Assembly (NCBI GenBank): GCA_035610365.1
Contig: CM069436.1
Span: 9,228,937 to 9,292,936 of the forward strand
DNA from: Aquatica leii
Taxonomy: Eukaryota; Arthropoda; Insecta; Coleoptera; Lampyridae
DNA length: 64,000 nucleotides
Direction of reading: 5' to 3'
The notes below the pieces were generated by a model that saw nothing but the letters and a program-made list of their open reading frames with translations, was not told the DNA's origin and did not search any database. Of the stretch, positions 12,001-21,000 are shown piece by piece. The position numbers and the translations under genes are program-made. How positions within the stretch are numbered: the stretch's first letter is position 1; every line of letters begins with the position of its first letter.

Positions 12001-15000
12001 GCATCAACTCCATTACTCTTTACACTCCTTAACTTTTTCAATTTTTTTCACTAGTTGATGTAATGTATCACGTGTCTTTCCTATTTGGTAAGCATGTTGA
12101 TATATGTGGATTCGGAATGTTCTTAAAGACATTTCCTTCTAATGCCTGTCTAGTAATTTTCCAATGTTTTAAGGAAAAATGACTTTAGATTGATGGGTCT
12201 GGAAGATTTAGCTTTTGCGTAGCTGCTCTTGGGTGATGCAGCCTAGTGCCAGACTTGCTTGAAACATGTCTCTGAGTGGGTTAAGTAGTATATCTATTCC
12301 TTTCTGTAACATCAAGGGTTATACGCCATCGTTGCCAGCAAATTTGAAAGGACTGAAGAGGCTAATTGCGTACTTTATCGGTTTTTGCTGGCAATTGTAT
12401 TTGCTCTTTCCCAGTCTTCCCTTCTAGGGATATGACTGGTTTCGACCAAATTGGGTTGTTCCACTGCTCCGGGTAAATGAGTTTTTATCAAAAAAGATTT
12501 TGTCTGTCTTTCGGTTCTAGTATATTCTCTGTTTTCGGGTACCAATTGGGTTTGTGGCTTCTGTAGAATACGTTATCAGGCTGCTATCTTTGTTTTCTTG
12601 ATATTTTTGCTGTATTCTGTTAGGGCTTTATGATAGCTCTTCCAGTTTTTGATGGCTTTAGCCTTATTTAACAGACGCTTGAATTCTTGTCTGGTTCTTT
12701 TTAAGTCTTTGTTTCACTAGTTTGTGTTTTTGTAACTCTGCTTGCTAAGGAGTATTAGACTCATATAATAGTATTACACTATTAACTCTAGCCCAGATAG
12801 CAGAATAAGCTTAATTCAAGCTTATCACGACAAGGATATGAGCTTGCTTCAAGCTTACGTTAGCAAGCTTGTAAGCATGAAACAAGCATTTTAGTTACCA
12901 CACAACAAAGCTAATTTTCCAAGCTTGTTTCATACTTTTCACTTTGATTCAAGCTTCAAGTTAAAAGTAAACTTGCCGTAAGCTTACTTGCTATCTGGGA
13001 AGCTGCCTTCTTTCACAATTTAGTCTCGTAGAATTAATGTTCACTTTAGAGAAATAATTTTATGTTACAGTGTGTTGAAAATGGACTTTGCGAAACGGAC
13101 GAAGAAATTTTGAATTTAAAAGCGTCGCTGTGGTGTTTAGGTCACTTGGGTAGCTGTCCCAAAGGGGCCGAACTGCTCAACAACAAGGGGACAATTTTTT
13201 GCATTATAAAATTAGCTCAACATTGTGTTGTGTACTCCATTCGAGCTACAGCCTTCTTTGTTTTATCGTTAATTGCCACTAATCGACTAGGTGCCGATTA
13301 CCTGTTTAAGTTAGGTATTTTTCGTCATTAACATCATTGGCGTATTGTTAAAATTTTACATTTAAAGGTTGGGTATGCACGCGGCATGACAGACATAATC
13401 ATTGGCCAATTATTGAAGAGGAGAACTGGCAGGAAGACAACAACGAAGAACAAACTTATAATGTGCCATTAGGGTCGGATTCGGAACACACATCTAGCGA
13501 TCATGCTTTCGTCGGGGATTTCAGCCTAAATATCCCTGACGCCGAGAGTACAACAACTGATGAAGATTTCTCTATACCCATGGACCACGCGTTCGGACTA
13601 ACCTATCAACAAAAATCTTCAACTCTTCCAAACAATCAAAATAATTCGTCGATACAACATAAACGGTCATTGTCAGAATCAAAAACGTTTGATGCTTTCA
13701 AAGTTTTAGATAGAAAAATAAATGACAGAGTGGAGTTCAGAGTCGGTGTAGATGTACCACATAGGTATCGAGACAACTCCATTACAGAATCAACAACGTC
13801 TGGTGTTAGTTCTTGTGAATCTGTACTAGGCAAGATTTGTCAAAGGTAAGTAATGTTTTTTTTTAATTGTATATGTAAACTGAATGTAAATGCAAGATCA
13901 TTTAGATTTATCAAGTCTATAAGATATGAGGTAGTTAGGACATTTCAAATTTTAAGTCAATTAAACGAATACACAGATTTAAATCTGAATACATATAAAC
14001 ACGTCTACAAACATCATTATATTCAACAGAAGAAGAGTTAGTTAACTGACGGCTTGACAGTAGGTACTGAGATCTTAGTTACGGAAGCAACCCAGCTATT
14101 AATTGAATGGTCGGTACACATAAACACACAATATATCAAACAAAAATTATAAAGATATAGGGTCCATATATCAGTAAGCAACCTACCGCGACTTTAATAC
14201 GTAAAATAGGCAATTGTGCATACAATGCATGCACCATTACACATAAAAAAATAGCAGTGTTGATAATTATGAAGCAACCTGCACTCAAAATGTTTGCTCC
14301 TCACGGTAAATAAAATATTAGGTTGCATTTTACAAGGCAATGCATGCATTGGTGTTTATCTCTGTTATTAAATCCGTTCTAATCACACCAATAGGTAAAT
14401 ATTCCGATCGAACTTTGAACAACTTTTATATCATCAAATCGAATCAGTATATACCCACTCGAATATTAATGCCAACAAAATTTGGAGAGTAGGTTAAAAT
14501 AACCTTATCTCCCTCTAGCTAATTTTAGAGCTAAGGTAACGGCTACTCGCTTCTAATTGGTATTTTTTCTCAAAAACTTAGTTCTCGAATCAGTATATCT
14601 AGCACCAGCTAGCACCCGAAATGCTAGCACTTTTATAGTTTTTTTCAGAAATTCAAATCAATATCAGAGGAGTAAAGTAACGTTATCTCCCCCAAGCTAA
14701 TATTATTAGGCCTAAGGTAACGCTAGCCGCCCATAATTAGTGGTTTTCTGAAAAACTTAGTTCCCGAATTAGTATATCTAGCACCAGCTAGCACCCGAAT
14801 ATTAATGCTAGCACCTTTATTGTTTTTCCAAAAATGTAAATCAAAATTAGGGGGTAGATTAAAATCACGCTATCCCCCCTCAGCTAATATTAGAGCTAAG
14901 GTAAAGCTAGCCGTCTTTAATTAGTATTTTTTCTCAAAAACTTAGCTCCCGAATCAATATATCTAGCACCAGCTAGCACCCGAATATTAATGCTAGCACC

Positions 15001-18000
15001 TTTATAGTTCTTCCAGAAATTCAAATCAAAATTAAGGAGGTGGGTTAAAGTAACGCTATATCCCCCCAGCTAATATTAGAGTTAATGTAACGCTGGCGGC
15101 CCATAATAGGTGTTTTTTCTCAAAAACTTAGTTCCCGAATCAGTATATCTAGCACCAGCCAACATCCGAATATTAATACTAGCACCTTTATAGTTTTTCC
15201 AGAAATTCAAATCAAAATTAAGGAAGTGGGTTAAAGTGGCGCTATCTCCCTCCACCTAATATTAGAACTAATGTAACGCTAACCGCCCATAATTAGTGGT
15301 TTTTCTGAAAAACTTAGTTCCCGAATCAGTATATCTAGCACCAGCTAGCACCCGAATATTAATGCTAGCACCTTTATTGTTTTTCCAAAAATTTAAATCA
15401 AAATTAGGGGGGGTAGATTAAAATCACGCTATCCCCCCTCAGCTAATATTAGAGCTAAGGTAAAGCCAGCCGTCTTTAATTAGTATTTTTTCTCAAAAAC
15501 TTAGCTCCTGAATCAGTATATCTAGCACCAGCTAGCATCCGAATATTAATGCTAGCACCTTTATAATTTTTCCAAAAATTCAAATCAAAATTAAGGAGGT
15601 GGGTTAAAGTAACGCTAATATTAGAGTTAGTGTAACGCTAGCGCCCCATAATAGGTGTTTTTTCGCAAAAACTTACCTCCCGAATCAGTATATCCAGCAC
15701 CAGCTAGCACACGAATATTAATGCTAACACTTTTATAGTCTTTCCAGAAGTTTAAATCAAAGTTTGAGGAGTGCGTTAAAGTAACGTTATCTCCCTCTAG
15801 CTAATTTTAGAGCTAAGGTAACGCTATTCGCTCCTAATTGGTATTTTTGCTCAAAAAGCTAGCTCTCGTATCAGTGTATCTAGCAGTAGCTAGCCCCTGA
15901 GTATTAATGCTAACACCTTTATAGTTTTTCTAGAAATTCAAATCAAAATTAGGGGAGTGGGTTAAAAACGCCATCTCCTCTCAGTTAATATTACAGCTAA
16001 TGTAACGCTAGCAGACCTTAATTGGTATTTTTTCTCAAAAACTTAGTTTCCGCTTTAGTATACCTAGCACCAGCTGGCGCTTGAGTATTAATGCTCAATA
16101 TAATAAATAAATAAACGTTCACAGAAAACAAATATATTATTATGCATAATTTAGAATTAAAGTCGGAGATTTCATTAACAACTAAATAAAATGATTAATG
16201 CAAATTGATTCCAAAACACGACAAAGGTATACAAATGGCAAAGAAGTTTAAGTAACTTCCTTTTACAAACAAAGAAGCATCTGCACAAAGTCACTTTCGA
16301 TTTTAATAACTTTCAAATTTAAGTACAAAATGGTTAATTATTAATTAAATTTACGACGCTTACAGCCGATTCCACCAACACGACTTAAACTTAAGCAATG
16401 CTTAAAAACAATTGTTGCTGTAGTTTTAACAATTGTATCTCAGTTTTTAAACTTTGCCTAAGTGTAAGTCGTGTTAGTGGAACCGGGCGTTAATGTTCTA
16501 TTAAAAATAACACCTAAATGAAATTATGAAATAAAGAAAATACGACGAATCTAAATTATATTTCAAGCATTCTTTTAAGACATGTCGATTTATTGATTTT
16601 AAGTTTTAATTAATGATTGGTGGACAAAGTTAAAATGGTTGCCAATGCATTTGTTTTACCAAAACAAAGAATACGTGCTGTTTCTATAACGCTGGGATTT
16701 TAATGCAAAGCGTTTACAAATTTTAGTTAATTTATATACCTATAAAAGTTCACAAAGAAAACCAAACATTACACAAATTTTATATTATCAACGCCGATTT
16801 TACCGCGGTTTGGAAACCTTCTACCTTTGACGTTCAATCTCCAGCACGCGCAACTCTTTCTTAAAACTCATTTTTGTAGTTTTCCACCAGATGATACGTA
16901 ATTTCGCGCGTTTTTTAATTGGATTTAAATTTAAACTGGATCATCTCAATGTTATTGTTATAGTGAACGGATGCACACTCTTAGTCCAATACCAAGTTCT
17001 TCCAGTCTTAGTACTTTAAAGCCACCAGCAGTGAGGATGCGAAGGCATTCGGAGTCTACTCGCCGAGTATCCTTGCAAAGTAAGTTTAGTAGTAGTAATG
17101 TTTTAAAAAGTAAATGTATTATCTTTAGACGTAGGATTTTCGGAACAATCTACAATTTCACCGGCTGGTAGCATTAGTGCCAAGTTAAGTCATCAGGATA
17201 TGGTTGGATATACGAAATTACGTTCGTTAAGATCGTCACGAGCAAATTGTAATCCTCTGTACAGCGAGGACGAACTGTACGAAGTTTTTGCGCCAGGAAG
17301 CTTGTTAACGAATACACCATCAAAATTACACGAGCAACATGGAAATCACGAATTATTAAAGTATGTATCTTAAAAAATGACACGAAAATATAACGTCTGC
17401 GCGTTTTAGTTATGCAGATTTTCGTAGCAGAAGCTTTCGAAATAATTATTTGGATAACTTGAGTTTGACATCATTGTCTAGTGTTCAAAAGTTTACGGTT
17501 AAAGATGATCAAAATAAAGGACAATGTTATATGGGTATATGTTTACCAAGAGTATTAAAAAATTTCTTTCCTGATAATCAAGTGACTAGGAGATTATCTT
17601 CTGTTGGTAAAAACGTTTTTGGTAAGTTGATTACATTCTTTTTCTTGGGAAATATAATTCTTATAGATACATTTATTAAATATATTTTTAATATGAAACT
17701 ATGTTAAAGAATCAAATTGATAATCGCAATTGCAACATTATCTTCTTTTGTTGAAAATAATTTTTTGATTAGATTTTTCATAAATTTTTAACAAAAAAAT
17801 AAAAACACGTGTTTGAAGTTGTGTTTATTGCAGTAATAACAAATTAGGTCAGTACTGGCTGCAATGTTGGCTATTATATTATCACTGGTCTGCAAAAAAA
17901 TATTTTTTATCGAGCCCTGACACTATTCCGGGCGATTCTTATGTAAAATGACGTCCTGAATCCAAATATGTCTTCCGTTTTCTTCCATCACCCACCATTT

Positions 18001-21000
18001 TCGAGGGAGCCCCAAATCTCTAATTTTACCACTTCGATAATTTTTTTTTTTTTTTACAATCTGCAATCAGCCAAGAGCTATAATCAGATGTGACTTCTAT
18101 TATATATAAGTGGCTTTAGATATGCACATCCTGTGATGTGTCATTTCTTGTTATTAGATGATTAGATGGTGGCTAGTCGTATTCTTTTTAGGCGGAATAT
18201 AGAGTCCTTGGTGTTAAGGAGTTCTGTGGCTAAACTATTTATGTGTTTTTCAAGTCTCTGCTTATAGGCATCAGAAGACTTCTCTATTTCTTCTCTGACT
18301 GTAGGGAGTTGCAGATATTCATGCACTTCCGTGTTCCTTATGAACCATGGGGCATTGGTCAAAGTTTTTAATGCTTTATTTTGGAAGCGCTGTAGTATTT
18401 CTATATTTGAGTGACTAGTTGACCCCCAGAGTTGTATACCATATGTCCATACTGGTTTTATAATGCATTTGTATATCAGGAGCTTATTCTCCAAACTGAG
18501 AGTCGATTGCCTGCCCAGCAGCCAGTGCATATCCCTGAACCTTTTGTTTGCTTGTTCTCTCTTTGCCTTAATGTGATCCCTCCACGTAAGCCGTTTGTCC
18601 AGATGCATACCCAGGTATTTCACTGTTGTTTGCTGTGTCAAGATATCTCCGTTAAGTGTAACAGGTGGACAGGCACCTCTATTCAAAGTAAATGTTATGT
18701 GAACTGATTTTGCAGGACTAGCTCTTATTCGCCACATCTTTAGCCATATTCCGATTCTATCTAGATGTTTTTGTAGTTTTACGGATGCTAGACTAGGCTC
18801 TTTACTGCTAGAAAGGATTACAGTGTCATCTGCCTAGGTTGCAGTTACTACTTCTTCTGTGATAGGTATATTAGCGGTAAATATTGTGTAGAGGATAGGG
18901 CCCAGCACCGATCCTTGAGGCACTTCTGCTTCTATTTGGCAGATGGATGACAGGCGATCTCCGCACTTGACTTGGTAAATTCGTTGTTCCAGATAAGACC
19001 TCAAAAGCATGTACTCAGTGTTTGGAAGGAGTAGTTTTAGCTTATATAAGAGACCCTTATGCCATACACGGTCAAAGGCCTGTTGTATGTCTAGGAATAC
19101 GGCCGTGCAGTACTCCTTCCTCTCCAGCGTCTGTCGTATTGTGTGAGCTACTCGGTATATTTGTTCAGTCGTTCCATGGTGTGCCCGAAATCCGAATTGA
19201 TGGTCTGGTATTATTTTTTGCTCTTCAAGAACTGGGAGAAGTCGACTTAATATTAGTTTCTCAGTAAGTTTGATAGTACTGGGAGAAGACTTATAGGTCT
19301 GTAAGATGTGACTTTTGTGGGAATCTTCCCCGGTTTAAGTACCATATTTATAATGGACACTTTCCACAGATTTGGGAAGTATTGTAGTCTCAACACTGCA
19401 TTAAAGAGGATTGTCAGCAAAACTATACCTTTCTTTGGTAGCTGTTTCAGAACTTCTGCCGTTATCAGGTCTAAACCGGGAGCTTTCTTTTGTTTTAGTT
19501 GAGCTATGGTTTTTTTGACTTCTGCTGGGGTGACTGATTTCAAGGGTAGAGACATTTGCTGATCGCTATTTAAGATCCCGTCGATCGTTTTTTCTGTGTC
19601 GTCATCAGCTTCATCGGATTTGAACACACTTTTTAGAAAGGTGGCGAATAGTTCTGCTTTATCTGCGGGTTTCCTTGATCAACTGTCATCAGATTTTCTT
19701 AAAGGAGGCATGTATTCTTTTGGCTTTTTTAATGATTTAGTCATTTTCCAGAGTGTATAATCTTCTGCTTTGTATGGTGATAGTGTCTTTAATTTGTCTT
19801 GCAAAGTCCTATTCTCTAGTTCTTTGAGCATTGATTTCAGTACTTTTTGAGCTTTGTTTAGTGCCTTTTTGTCTTGGTGATTCCTACTAGTATGCCATTG
19901 TCGCCTTATTTTTCTTTTTAGAGCTATCATTTCTCTAATTTCCACGGTAGTGTCCAAATTTTTCGATGTTACTTCTATATAGGGAGATGATAGCCAAGCT
20001 GCTTTTTTAATTAAGTTGGTAGTATACAACGCCGCACTTTCTATATCATCTTCCTTAAATGGGAAAAAGAACTATTTTAGCTATAAACAGTAATAAATAA
20101 AAAGATATTCATCGTTACTTGGTGCTTGCTTTCCTTTTATACCCTGAGGTACAGCTCTCTCGTTTCAAAAACCAGCAGTACTCCGCTAACATGTTTGCAT
20201 TCCACTTCCTTAAAAATCTCTTCTCCAGCTTAGCGATTTCTTGATGGAACCGTTCCCCGTGTTCATCCGAGACTGCTCCTAAATTTTCAGGGAAAAAGTC
20301 CAGATGCGAGTGAAGGAAGTGAAATTTAAGAGACATGTTACATCCTATGTCCTTGTACGCTAAAAGCAGTTCCGCGACGTGAGCGACATAATCTTCACTT
20401 TTGTGGTTATCCAGGAAGTTCTTACAAACGTTTTAAAATGCAAGCCAAGCTCGTTTTTCTTTTCGATTTAGGTGTTCAATAAACGTCGAATTTTGGAAGA
20501 GTTGTCTAATCTGGGGACCAACAAAAACGCCTTCTTTGATTTTAGCTTCGCTAAGACGAGGAAGTTTAGTTTTCAAAAATTGAAATGCGCCACCTGTCTT
20601 GTCCACTGCTTTCAAAAACTGCTTGATCAATCCAAGTTTGATGTGTAAAGGTGGTAAGTAAATATTTTCCTTCGGAACCAAAGGATTGTAGGCGACATTT
20701 TTCTGATCAGGAATAAGATTTTCTCGCAGAGGCCAGTCCCGTACGATGTAATGTTTATCTCGGGCTCGGCTATCCCATTCACAAAGGAAGCAGCAATATT
20801 TTGTGAATCCTGATTGCAGGCCCGTGAGTAGAGCAACAACTTTTAAGTCAGCGCAAAATTTCCACTTGGATTTTGAAGATGTTTTCGTACGTTTCCTTCA
20901 TATCAACAGAGTATGCAACTGGAACTGATGGCCATTTACCAACAGCACAACTTTTAAGTTTGTTTTTGACGAGTCTATAAACAGTCTCCATTTATCTGGG

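Larger units (their letters stand above)
8441..12780 (-). mobile_element. Second non-LTR retrotransposon relic (RT plus RNase H, I/LOA-type)
   Basis: On the - strand, from right to left: a Lys-rich linker and RT N-terminal part (about 12780-12200, with AGNDGV and a LQKGID-like segment), the RT palm near 11907-11701 (NVLSPLLWCLRVDELL and GYADDIVML), an RNase H domain, and the RNase H C-terminal segment near 8700-8620 (RGIEGNEKADQLAKK). All frames are broken by stops and indels. An RNase H after RT separates it from jockey and suggests an I- or LOA-like clade. The central part is present three times in tandem. Confidence 0.78.

Noticed and set aside
20627..20839. 70-codon - strand frame overlapping the orphan ORF
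   Set aside because: It is a different frame from the one carrying the family motifs (KYCCFLCEWDS, PPLHIKLG).
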